Shown: positions 51,002 through 60,200 of the stretch, piece after piece
How positions within the stretch are numbered: the stretch's first letter is position 1
Layout: every line of letters begins with the position of its first letter
Assembly: GCF_014042165.1 (NCBI RefSeq)
Contig: NZ_JACDZE010000001.1
Coordinates: 1 to 64,000 of the forward strand
DNA length: 64,000 nt
Source of the DNA: Moheibacter lacus
GTDB lineage: Bacteria; Bacteroidota; Bacteroidia; Flavobacteriales; Weeksellaceae
Reading direction: 5' to 3'
Made by a program: the position numbers and the translations under genes
Notes under the pieces: generated by a model
Told to the model about the DNA's origin: nothing
What the model saw: the letters and a program-made list of their open reading frames with translations, nothing else
Databases searched by the model: none

Positions 51002-52444
51002 TTATGAATTGGGTAGTCTTACTATTTTTTTGTCTTCTAAATATTGTTTCAATGCAATCAAAGCCGCTATTTCCGCTTCTTTGGAAGATTGTTCTTTGAT
51101 GATCTCAGGATTATAATATTTCTTCACAAAATTGGTATCGAAATCTCCTGATAGAAAAGCTTCGTGCTCAAACACATATTTCCCAAACGGAAGTGTCGTT
51201 TGAATTCCTTTGATTTTATAATCCTCGATGGCTTTCAGCATGATGTAAATCGCTTCTTCACGAGTTTTTCCGTAAGTGATCAATTTGGCGAGCATCGGAT
51301 CATAATAAATCGGAACATCCATTCCTTCATCGATTCCGTTGTCTACGCGAATTCCTTCGCCCTCCGGTAATTCATATACTTCCAAATTTCCTACACTTGG
51401 TAAAAAATTGTCCAATGGATCTTCTGCATACACCCGCAATTCCATCGCATGGCCTTTGATTTGTAAATCTTCCTGTTTGATCGGAAGTACTTCTCCTCTT
51501 GCTACGCGAATTTGTAATTCGACCAAATCCATTCCGGTTATCATTTCCGTCACAGGATGTTCCACTTGAAGACGTGTATTCATTTCCAAAAAGTAGAAAT
51601 TTTTATTTTCATCCAATAGGAATTCAACCGTTCCGGCACCTACATAATCACAAGATTCAGCTACTTTAACGGCGGCTTCTCCCATAGCTTGACGAATTTC
51701 CGGAGTCAAAACGGATGAAGGTGCTTCTTCGATTACTTTTTGATGACGACGCTGGATGGAACATTCGCGTTCAAACAAATGCACGATGTTTCCATGCGTA
51801 TCGGCCATCACTTGGATTTCGATATGTCGAGGCGAACCTACGTATTTTTCGATGAAAACCGAACCATCACCAAAAGCAGACAAGGCTTCCGAAGTCGCAC
51901 GCTCCATTTGGGATTCAAATTCTTCTTCTTTCTCTACGATACGCATTCCTTTTCCACCACCTCCGGCAGAGGCTTTGATCAAAATCGGAAAACCGATTTC
52001 TTTTGCAACTTCTTTGGCTTTTTGAACGTCTGTAATCGCTTCGTCTAGTCCGGGAACCATCGGAATATCATAGGCTTTCACAGCTTCTTTTGCTGCCAAT
52101 TTACTTCCCATGATGTGAATGGCTTTGGAACGAGGACCGATAAAAGTGATGCCGTTTTCCTCTGCTTTTTCAGCAAATTCGGCATTTTCAGAAAGAAATC
52201 CATATCCGGGATGGATTCCGTCCACCTTCAATTCTTTTGCTACTTCTATGATTTTATCACCCAACAAATAGGATTGGTTCGACGGAGCTTCTCCAATCAA
52301 TACGGCTTCGTCTGCAAATTTCACATGAGGTGCTTCACGGTCGGCAGTCGAATAAACCGCAACGGTTTGGATGCCCATTTTTTTGGCCGTTTTCATCACA
52401 CGAAGTGCAATCTCTCCTCGGTTGGCTACTAATATTTTCTTCAT
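51002..52444 (-). CDS. accC: Biotin carboxylase subunit of acyl-CoA carboxylase
   Basis: A 480-residue ATP-grasp enzyme that carboxylates biotin with bicarbonate and ATP. KKILVANRGEIALRVMKTAKKMGI at the N-terminus, ASAGGGGKGMRIV, and MNTRLQVEHPVTEMITGMDLVE are hallmarks. It sits between the carrier protein and the carboxyltransferase, so the three genes form a complete carboxylase. The symbol refers to the family; this may be a propionyl-CoA rather than acetyl-CoA enzyme. Confidence 0.94.
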   Translation of the reverse strand: MKKILVANRGEIALRVMKTAKKMGIQTVAVYSTADREAPHVKFADEAVLIGEAPSNQSYLLGDKIIEVAKELKVDGIHPGYGFLSENAEFAEKAEENGITFIGPRSKAIHIMGSKLAAKEAVKAYDIPMVPGLDEAITDVQKAKEVAKEIGFPILIKASAGGGGKGMRIVEKEEEFESQMERATSEALSAFGDGSVFIEKYVGSPRHIEIQVMADTHGNIVHLFERECSIQRRHQKVIEEAPSSVLTPEIRQAMGEAAVKVAESCDYVGAGTVEFLLDENKNFYFLEMNTRLQVEHPVTEMITGMDLVELQIRVARGEVLPIKQEDLQIKGHAMELRVYAEDPLDNFLPSVGNLEVYELPEGEGIRVDNGIDEGMDVPIYYDPMLAKLITYGKTREEAIYIMLKAIEDYKIKGIQTTLPFGKYVFEHEAFLSGDFDTNFVKKYYNPEIIKEQSSKEAEIAALIALKQYLEDKKIVRLPNS

Positions 52445-52472
52445 AATTATTTTCCTTTTAAGTCCGTTTCAG

Positions 52473-52497
52473 TGTCACACTAAGCGGAGTCGAAGTG
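52473..52497. repeat. Short interspersed-repeat fragment between accB- and accC-like genes
   Basis: The 53-bp spacer holds a segment whose minus-strand reading begins CACTTCGACTCCGCTTAG and continues TGTGACA. A near-identical phrase recurs between genes of many Flavobacteriia (from memory). It lies inside an operon and touches the carrier-protein stop codon at 52498. Confidence 0.45.
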
Positions 52498-52980
52498 TTA
52501 TTCGAATTCAATTAACAATTGTCCTTTGTCTACAGCCTGACCTTTTTCTACCAAAATGGATTTGATTTTCCCGGCTCTCGGCGATGCAAAATTATTTTCC
52601 ATTTTCATGGCTTCCAGTACCAACAAAGAATCATTTTCTTCCACTTCCTGCCCGACTTCTACGTTGATATTGAGCACTAAACCGGGCATAGGAGCTTTGA
52701 TCGCATTGACCAATTTCCCTGCGCCAACTTCAAATCCCATTTCTTTGATGAGTTGATCCAAATGATTGGCTATGGAAACTTCATACTCATTTCCATTTAC
52801 ATTGACCTTATATTTTCGGTTCAAAAAATCTTCTGAAATGATGGTTGCGGTAAAAGAAGTATGATTTTTTAAAATCTGAAATTGATTATCAGTCAATTGG
52901 ATACAGTCAAGCGATTCCGAATTTTGTTCAGATAAATCAAATGAAAATTGATCGTCGACCGAAACTTTATATGTATTCAT
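52498..52980 (-). CDS. Biotin carboxyl carrier protein-like subunit
   Basis: A 160-residue protein. The C-terminal biotinyl domain (about 90-160) has the biotin-accepting Lys126 in EAMKMEN. The N-terminal 90 residues resemble the linker or BT-type region of propionyl-CoA carboxylase alpha chains rather than AccB, which suggests a split alpha subunit. First gene of the carboxylase operon. Confidence 0.9.
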   Translation of the reverse strand: MNTYKVSVDDQFSFDLSEQNSESLDCIQLTDNQFQILKNHTSFTATIISEDFLNRKYKVNVNGNEYEVSIANHLDQLIKEMGFEVGAGKLVNAIKAPMPGLVLNINVEVGQEVEENDSLLVLEAMKMENNFASPRAGKIKSILVEKGQAVDKGQLLIEFE

Positions 52981-53046
52981 ATTCTATTTGTAAAAAATAA
53001 TTGGCTAAAAATACATTAATTTTAGAGAACTGAATTCAAATTCCAT

Positions 53047-53561
53047 GTGTCAAATACTTCAAATTGGATCAAAATCGCACAAGGGCTTTATTTGGTTATC
53101 CTCCTTTTGGTTTCACTGCGCATCATTTGGGACACGCGATCCATAAGCAAGACGATGGGATATCTTTGATTGTTTTTTTTTCGTTCCTTTTTTTGGGATT
53201 TTCTTTTATTTTTCATTTGGGATCAAATATAGAAAACGGAACAACTGCAAAAAGAAATTAGAGGCTGACGAGGTATTTTTAGAAGAATTTAGAAATGAAA
53301 TCCAAAAAAAAGAGGAAAATTTTATTGACCTCTCCAACTGATGCAGTAACTCAATTTCAACCTTTGCTCAAAATTTTCACCAATCCTTTGTATGGTCAAT
53401 ACAGTCTGGCGTTCCAGCACAATCAAGCTGAAATTTTGGCTGATCAATTTGAAATGGATTTAAAAGATGCAGAGAAATTGGATTTAATCCAATGGAAAAA
53501 TCGGCCTCAATACCAAAAATTGACCGAAAGGATCATCAGACTTTTGTCGCCATTTTTATAA
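53047..53561 (+). pseudogene. Cardiolipin synthase (Cls) remnant: N- and C-terminal ends only
   Basis: Frame 1 from GTG 53047 gives GLYLVILLLVSLRIIWDTRS and SKTMGYL, the N-terminal membrane anchor of cardiolipin synthases, then a TGA at 53167. The next frame resumes with VPFFGIFFYFSFGIKYRKR and KKKLEADEVFLEEF, as expected after one inserted T in a T-rich stretch. From about 53388 a third frame encodes NQAEILADQFEMDLK, DLIQWKNRPQYQK and RLLSPFL, the Cls C-terminus. Both HKD phospholipase D motifs, hundreds of residues, are missing. The short open frames at 53064-53261 and 53295-53561 are thus relics, not genes. Confidence 0.75.
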
Positions 53562-53581
53562 GACTCCCCAATCTAAACTTT

Positions 53582-53589
53582 TATATTTG
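53582..53589 (+). promoter_or_regulatory. -7 box upstream of the PIF1-like helicase gene
   Basis: TATATTTG at 53582-53589 matches TAnnTTTG, 24 bp before the start codon at 53613. It lies just after the cls remnant. Confidence 0.6.
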
Positions 53590-53612
53590 TCCTCTATTCA
53601 TAAAATGAAAAA

Positions 53613-55298
53613 ATGATCCAATCCAAAGCACTTGCCATCCTCAAATCTGGTCGAAATGTTTTTCTAACAGGATCTGCCGGTGCCGGAAAAACCTATGTAC
53701 TCAACCAATACATCCAATACCTCAAAGAACATAAAGTCGGCGTTGCCGTAACAGCTTCCACCGGAATTGCCGCGACACACATGAACGGCCAAACGATTCA
53801 TTCCTGGTCGGGAATTGGGATACGGGATGATATTTCCATTCGACATTTGTCCAAATTGAAAGAGAAAAAATATTTCCGCAACAAAATGGATGCTGTAAAG
53901 GTTTTGATCATCGATGAGATCTCCATGTTGCATCGGAACCAATTGGATTTGGTGAATAGGGTCTTGAAGTTTTTTAAAGAAAACGAAATGGCATTTGGTG
54001 GAATTCAAGTGATTTTTTCCGGAGATTTTTTTCAGTTGCCACCCATTGGAAACGATTTGGAAACTTCCCGTCAGAAATTTGCTTTCATGTCAGACGCTTG
54101 GCTTGATGCCGAACCTGTGATTTGTTATCTGACCGAACAACATCGACAGACGGAAAATGATTTGAATTATATTCTAAACGAAATCAGAAATGGTGAAGTC
54201 ACCCAAAAATCCATTGATTTACTCGAAACCCGAGTAGAATTTCATCCCGATGAAGGTGAACAAGAAACCAAATTGTTTACACACAATGCAGACGTAGACC
54301 GCATCAACCAAATGCATTTGGAACAAATCGGGAAATCCTCCAAATTCTTTCAAGCAACTGTAAAAGGAAACGAAACTTTGGTTGAAATGTTGAAAAAGTC
54401 GGTTCTGGCATTGGAAAAATTGGAATTAAAAGTGGGCGCGCAAGTGATGTTTGTCCGAAACAATTACGAAGTAGGTTTTGTGAACGGAACGCTTGGCCGA
54501 ATTACAGGATTTACCGATAAAGGAAATCCGCTGGTAAAAACCTTTGACAACGATTTGATCGAAGCCAAAGCGGAAACTTGGGCGATTGAAGACGAAACCG
54601 GTAAAGCTTTGGCCTCTTTTGTTCAGATTCCGTTGCGATTGGCTTGGGCGATAACGGTACACAAAAGTCAAGGAATGACTTTGGATGCAGCGATGATCGA
54701 TTTGAGTCGGGCTTTTGAGAAAGGGCAAGGTTATGTAGCGCTATCACGACTTCGGGATCTGAGCGGGTTAAAGTTAAGAGGTTTGAACCAAACTGCGCTA
54801 GAAGTGGATGAGTTGGCTTTGAAAGCCGATTTCCGTTTCCGAGAATTATCGCAAGAATGGGATGATTCGCTGGAAGAAAAGGATTTAGAGAACGAATTCA
54901 AAGGATTTATCAAGCATTCGGGAGGTACAGTAGACAAAAAAGAAATCGCCAAAACAAAGGAAAAATTGGCACAAAAAGGAAAAGCAGAAAAAGTTTCTAC
55001 CTATCAATTGACCAAAGATTTGGTGAGAGAAAAATTAAGTATAAAAGAAATGGCTGAAAAACGGGGATTGGGAACCGGAACGATTTTGAGCCATCTCATC
55101 CGGATTGCAGAAACCGATGCTGAAATTGATTTAGAAATGTATCGACCCGATGAAATCATCATCCAAAAGGTCAAAAAAGCAGCGGAAATTCAAAAGGATG
55201 TTGAAAAACTCAGTTTGGGGAAATTACATGCAGATTTGAATAAAGAAATCAGTTTTGATCAAATCAAACAAGCGCAGATTTTTTTAAACAGACCATAA
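53613..55298 (+). CDS. PIF1-like helicase with C-terminal helix-turn-helix region
   Basis: A 561-residue SF1B ATPase. Walker A GSAGAGKT (20-27), LIIDEISML (Walker B), FSGDFFQLPPIG (motif III) and WAITVHKSQGMTLD (motif VI-like) define the PIF1/RecD-like core (about 1-400). The tail (about 440-561), with TYQLTKDLVREKLSIKEMAEKRGLGTGTILSHLIRI, resembles the helix-turn-helix region at the end of some bacterial helicases and may bind DNA. Likely role: unwinding of structured DNA or forks. A short hairpin follows. Confidence 0.88.
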   Translation: MIQSKALAILKSGRNVFLTGSAGAGKTYVLNQYIQYLKEHKVGVAVTASTGIAATHMNGQTIHSWSGIGIRDDISIRHLSKLKEKKYFRNKMDAVKVLIIDEISMLHRNQLDLVNRVLKFFKENEMAFGGIQVIFSGDFFQLPPIGNDLETSRQKFAFMSDAWLDAEPVICYLTEQHRQTENDLNYILNEIRNGEVTQKSIDLLETRVEFHPDEGEQETKLFTHNADVDRINQMHLEQIGKSSKFFQATVKGNETLVEMLKKSVLALEKLELKVGAQVMFVRNNYEVGFVNGTLGRITGFTDKGNPLVKTFDNDLIEAKAETWAIEDETGKALASFVQIPLRLAWAITVHKSQGMTLDAAMIDLSRAFEKGQGYVALSRLRDLSGLKLRGLNQTALEVDELALKADFRFRELSQEWDDSLEEKDLENEFKGFIKHSGGTVDKKEIAKTKEKLAQKGKAEKVSTYQLTKDLVREKLSIKEMAEKRGLGTGTILSHLIRIAETDAEIDLEMYRPDEIIIQKVKKAAEIQKDVEKLSLGKLHADLNKEISFDQIKQAQIFLNRP

Positions 55299-55300
55299 AA

Positions 55301-55322
55301 AAAGCCCGAAAAATCAGGCTTT
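55301..55322. terminator. Weak terminator between helicase and I42 inhibitor genes
   Basis: AAAGCC (55301-55306) pairs with GGCTTT (55317-55322), 10-nt loop, A-rich before and T-rich after, between convergent genes. Confidence 0.6.
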
Positions 55323-55342
55323 ACTTTTTGTATTTTCAGAAT

Positions 55343-55750
55343 TCATTCGACGATAAAATAAATCGCTTTCTTTTCTTCCGGTTGGTCTTCTCCCGGTGCA
55401 AATTTTTTAAATTCGATCAAACAAACACCGCTTGACTCACCCGTAATTTCATAGGTATGAACCCCTGGAACGCCTACCATTCCTTCCGGCGCTTCATTTT
55501 GTTGATAACCTGCATCATTCATTTTCACGATGCATTCTTGTTGGGTTTCGGTTTGCCAACTGTATCCGGTTGATGGATTTTCTTCCAAATTCACCACTAC
55601 AGTTTTCCCGTTTTTCACTTTGACAAATTCCAAATGATTGTATTCGTTCAGACTAACTTTGTCCGGAAAATAATCCCATCTCTCTTTGACAGTCGTTTTG
55701 CAACTCATAAAAGCTAGGGAAGCGATAGATAGTAAAAGAAGTTTTTTCAT
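55343..55750 (-). CDS. Chagasin-like (I42) protease inhibitor lipoprotein
   Basis: A 135-residue lipoprotein (lipobox FMSC, Cys17). NPSTGYSW near residues 59-66 is the chagasin loop that blocks papain-like cysteine proteases; a glycine-rich loop GMVGVPGVHTYE and a final KKAIYFIV strand complete the immunoglobulin-like fold. It could protect the cell envelope from host, prey or its own proteases. Confidence 0.85.
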   Translation of the reverse strand: MKKLLLLSIASLAFMSCKTTVKERWDYFPDKVSLNEYNHLEFVKVKNGKTVVVNLEENPSTGYSWQTETQQECIVKMNDAGYQQNEAPEGMVGVPGVHTYEITGESSGVCLIEFKKFAPGEDQPEEKKAIYFIVE

Positions 55751-55978
55751 CTGTCAGTAAATTTTAAGTGAATTTAAAAGAAATTTCAGAGAAATCAAAT
55801 CTCTTATAAGGAAAATATGATAGGACACTAAATTCTAACCGGATTTAGATGAGTTTTTGCAATCTGAATTTTATTCGTAAGGTTTAGCTATGGAAATGTT
55901 AATTTTTTTGGTATCGTTTTTGTTTGAAATTCACTACCTAACTTCCTGATTTAAATCATTTTTAAAAAATATAGTATT

Positions 55979-56287
55979 ATGGCAAATAAAAATGACTCAT
56001 TCATTCTATTAACGGGATTATTAATCGGAGCTACTGCCGGTGCTGCAGCCGGAATTCTCCTTGCGCCTTGTGCGGGAAAAGATACAAGAGAAAAATTCAG
56101 GCAGGGAAGAGAAAGTATGCGGAATCGGTTGAGAAAACAATTGGAGTGCTTCAGCGATTTATATTGCAGTACAGAAAATGAAGAAATAAATCCGGTTGTG
56201 AAAGCTTCCAAAAGCACAGGAAAATCAAAACCATCCAAAGCTAAAACATCAAACATTAAGAAATCAAATAAAGGTAAAGGGGCTTAA
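55979..56287 (+). CDS. YtxH-like envelope protein
   Basis: A 102-residue protein: a glycine- and alanine-rich membrane helix (LTGLLIGATAGAAAGILLAPCAGKDTREKFRQ) typical of YtxH/GvpP-like proteins, then a Lys-rich tail. Linked to general stress in other bacteria; mechanism unknown. It begins a run of four small genes on the same strand that ends at tamB. Confidence 0.82.
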   Translation: MANKNDSFILLTGLLIGATAGAAAGILLAPCAGKDTREKFRQGRESMRNRLRKQLECFSDLYCSTENEEINPVVKASKSTGKSKPSKAKTSNIKKSNKGKGA

Positions 56288-56321
56288 TCAGATATGCCCT
56301 TTTCTGTTTAAAAATTTCTGT

Positions 56322-56666
56322 ATGATAAATTACTTTAAGAAATACATAAATCATGTGATTGCTTACGCCAAACTCGAAATCACCGATTCGGTCAGCAATA
56401 TGATCGGCGCGGGTGTATTCGGGATTCTGGCCGGAGTTTGCGGACTTATGATTTTGTTTATGGGAAGCATCGCCACGGCTTATTTACTGAGCAATCTGCT
56501 GGAGGATCTCGGTACGGGGTTTTTAATTGTAATGGGATTTTATGTGTTGTTGTTTGTTTTGTTTATTTTGTTTAGAAAGAAAATTAAACTCTTATTTACC
56601 AACAATGTAGTGGAAGCCGCAATGGAAGCAATGGATGACCCAGAATCTGAAAATTATGAAAACTAA
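56322..56666 (+). CDS. Holin-like (DUF1469 type) membrane protein
   Basis: A 114-residue protein: N-terminal amphipathic region, two hydrophobic helices (about 32-58 and 66-88) and an acidic tail. The layout matches the putative actinobacterial holin-X/DUF1469 family, which despite its name is mostly chromosomal. It lies 34 bp after the YtxH-like gene and overlaps the next gene by 11 bp. Such trios are frequent in Bacteroidota. Confidence 0.75.
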   Translation: MINYFKKYINHVIAYAKLEITDSVSNMIGAGVFGILAGVCGLMILFMGSIATAYLLSNLLEDLGTGFLIVMGFYVLLFVLFILFRKKIKLLFTNNVVEAAMEAMDDPESENYEN

Positions 56667-56985
56667 AGACATCAATACACTTGCAGAATTGAGACAAGCC
56701 AAAATTGAGCTCAAAATGAAAATGAAGCGCAAAGACAATGAGCTCCAGGGCAATGTGATTAATTCGCTTGCCAATAAACTTTTCTCCGGAAAAGGAAAGG
56801 TTCCCAATTATGTTTCAACGGCTTTGGACAAGAGCACGAGAAATGCAATTCGATTTCTGGCTCACAGAACGAAAAGAAATCCGAGAATCAAAAGACTCAT
56901 CAAACCGGCTCTTATTACAGCTTTGGCAATTGCTATTCCCGTACTGGTTACGAAAGCCGGCGGATTATTAAAGGAAAAAGCCTAG
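56656..56985 (+). CDS. Small basic protein, unknown function
   Basis: A 109-residue very basic protein (LELRQAKIELKMKMKRKDNEL-like coiled start, then RTKRNPRIKRLIKPALIT) with a C-terminal hydrophobic segment (about 85-102). No family recognised; homologues often accompany YtxH and holin-like genes. ATG at 56656 is preferred to 56635, as it shortens the overlap with the previous gene. Confidence 0.65.
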   Translation: MKTKDINTLAELRQAKIELKMKMKRKDNELQGNVINSLANKLFSGKGKVPNYVSTALDKSTRNAIRFLAHRTKRNPRIKRLIKPALITALAIAIPVLVTKAGGLLKEKA

Positions 56986-56992
56986 TCTTTAT

Positions 56993-57244
56993 ATGGAAAA
57001 TATTGTGGGAGGCGCAGCAGGGATTTTGACATCGGTTTCGATGATTCCGCAATTAATCAAAGTATTGAAAGAGAAAAATGTCGAAGATTTATCAGCTGGA
57101 ATGCTCATTGTCTTGATTTCTGGTTTGTCTTTGTGGGTTTGGTATGGCATTATGAAAACCGAATGGCCGATTATTCTTTCCAATGCTTTTGCCGTCATGG
57201 TTAATCTTTGGTTGGGAATTTGTTTAATTATTTACAGAAAATAA
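56993..57244 (+). CDS. SemiSWEET-type sugar transporter
   Basis: An 83-residue protein with three membrane helices and the Pro-Gln motif (SMIPQLIKVLKEKNVEDLS), as in bacterial SemiSWEETs, which dimerise to move sugars passively across the inner membrane. It follows the basic protein gene by 7 bp. The substrate is unknown. Confidence 0.88.
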   Translation: MENIVGGAAGILTSVSMIPQLIKVLKEKNVEDLSAGMLIVLISGLSLWVWYGIMKTEWPIILSNAFAVMVNLWLGICLIIYRK

Positions 57245-57284
57245 GCTTAATTTTAATTGTTGTTTTGGTAAACTTATATTCAAT

Positions 57285-60200
57285 TTGAAATTCAAACTAA
57301 ATAAGAGAAAACTTTTAAAATGGATTGGCATTAGTCTAGGTGCAATCCTGATTTTGCTTATTTTACTGATTTTGAGCTTACGAATTCCGGCTGTACAGAA
57401 TTATGTAAAGGACAAACTCATTGTTTATCTGGAAGATAAAATTCAAACAGAAGTACATCTCGACAAAGTTTATATCGCTTTTCCCAACCGAATTCTGCTC
57501 GAAAATCTGTATTTACAAGGTCAAGAACTCGATACATTATTGGCCGTCCGAAATTTGGATGTAGGATTGAATATGTGGAAATTGCTTGATTCTCAAGCCG
57601 ATTTCACCTCGATTGATTTGCAAGGCGTTCGCGCCAATGTCGTGCGAAACCCTGACGGAACTTTCAATTTTGATTATATTCTCGATGCGTTTGCAACCGA
57701 CGAAAAAGAAGAAGAATCCAAGCCATTTATCATTTCGCTCGATAAAATCGAATTGCAAGATATTGGGATTAGTTTCATCGACAATCAATCTTCAAATGAT
57801 ATCAATGTGTTTTTCAATCACCTGAAAACCCGGGTAAAAACTTTCGACTTGGAAGAAAATTCTTATGCGTTAGATGAATTGAATCTCGATGGATTAAAAC
57901 TACGATTGCATCAGGATTTTGTAGAAGAAGTGGCAGAAAATGTCGAGAAAACAGTGGACTCACTCAATCAGCAAAAACCGATGAGCATTGATTTAAACGC
58001 TGTTAAATTCACCAATTTCAATGTGGATTATGGCGATGACAATGCCCAAACCTATGCGAAAATCTTGTTCAAGGAATTAAGTGCCGAAATCGATGAACTT
58101 GATCTGCAAAATAATTCCTTCGAAATCGACAAAGTTCTTTTGTCCGGTGCACGCATAAAGGCTGATTTATTCAGCCCGGAAAATTCACAGACGGAAACTA
58201 CCGATGATGAAAGAAATAAAACAATTACTTCTACTCCCAAATTGATTTTGAATCAATTGGTGTTGGAAGACGTAGAAGCGGTTTACAATAATACCGCAAT
58301 GGCAAACACTCAGCAAGGAATCGATTTCAATCATTTGGATTTCTCCGATTTAAACTTGGAATTGAGAAATTTTCAGATGGAAAATAATGAATTTGTCGGG
58401 AGAATTGAATCGGCCGAGATCCAAGAAAAATCAGGCTTACATATTCAAGAATTTCGGACCGATTTTGCTTATCAAGCCCAGCAAGCTTTTTTGAAAAACC
58501 TTTACTTGCAAACGCCCAAAACCATTTTACGCGATGAAATTGTTTTGAATTATTCTTCCATTGCTCAATTAAGCGAAGACTTAAGCAACGTCGAAATTTC
58601 AGCTGATTTGTACAATTCCAAAATCGGATTTTCCGATATTCTTACCTTGGCTCCCGATTTACGAAATACAACACCCTTCAATAAATATCCGAATGCTTCG
58701 CTCCATCTCGATGCGGAAATCAATGGAATTATCAGTGATTTATTCATTCAAAATCTGGAAGTTTCCGGATTGGATGATTTAAAACTTAAAGTTCGCGGGC
58801 GACTTCGAAATGCGACAAATCCTGAAAATATTTATTACGATTTGAACATAGCGGAATTTTCTTCTTTATCCAAAACCATTTACAACCTGGTTCCGCCCAA
58901 TACCATTCCGCCCAATATTTCCTTGCCTTCTTCTTTCACCCTTCGCGGAAAAGCCAAAGGCACAACCGAAATCATCTATGCCGATTTAAAACTCAATTCC
59001 ACATTGGGAAATGCGGCCGTTTTGGCCAATTTGAATATGCGTCAGAAAAATCGGGAAACCTATGATGTAAAAGCCAATTTACGTGATTTACAAATCGGAA
59101 AAATCATTCAAAACAAAGAATTGGGAGCTATTTCGGCCGATATATCCGCAAAAGGTGAAAGCTTTGATTTTGCCCGGGCAAATGCCGATTTAGCGGGCGA
59201 TGTAGCTTATGTGGATTACAATGGCTATCGCTATCGAAATATGAATTTGATAGGGAAAATCCGAAATGGAAATTACGATATCGAATTGATTTCCAAAGAT
59301 CCAAATGCCGATTTGAATTTAGTTGCTTCGGGTATTTTCAATGAAGAAAATCCTACTGTAAAATTAGACGGAACCATTACCAAACTGGATTTGAATCAAC
59401 TTGGGTTTTATGCCGATCCTATGATCTTGGCCGGAAATATAGCCGCCGATTTTACCAATTTAAATCCCGATGAATTGAACGGGTATTTACATCTGAAAAA
59501 TTTTGCTATTTCCGATACAGAAGAAGTCTTTCCTATTCAAGATTTGACATTGAATGCGCTTTACACTGCAGATTCGACCAAAATTAATTTGCAATCGCAA
59601 GTAGTGGATTTGGAGTTGAACGGAAAATACAAAATCACCCAAATTTTTGGTTCGCTTCAACAAACGCTTAATCAATACTATGAATTCCAGCCAGTTGGGG
59701 ATTCCGCCATCATAGATCCCAATCAGTATTTTACCTTGGATGCAAGAATCAAAAATGACGATTTGATTCGGAAATTCCTACCGGATTTACAGAGTTTTGA
59801 AACCATTGTCATTAACGGAAATTATGATGCCGACAGTCGGAAACTTGAATTGAATGCAGAAATTCCCCAAGTTTCCTATGGCGAATATTTGGTCGAAAAT
59901 GCGCGTGTCCAAATTCAAAATGAAAATCAGGCCATTCACTACAAATTAAATGTCGCCGGATTGAACAGCGAAAGTTTTGCTCTGAACCGTTTGAGTTTGT
60001 TTGGCGATGTGGCCGATAATGTCATTCGCTACAATTTGATTAAAAAGGATGAAAAAGAAGACAACCAATTTTTAATTGCGGGAACGGCGGAATCTTTAGG
60101 TGAAGTTACCGAAATATCATTGAATCCGGACGGATTGAAATTGGATTATAAAGATTGGGCAGTGGCCGAAAACAATAAAATTCAAATTGGACCTGACGGC

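Noticed and set aside
53064-53561. Two short open frames (53064-53261 and 53295-53561) as separate small proteins
   Set aside because: Their useful similarity to cardiolipin synthase lies partly in other frames; the region reads better as one decayed cls gene.
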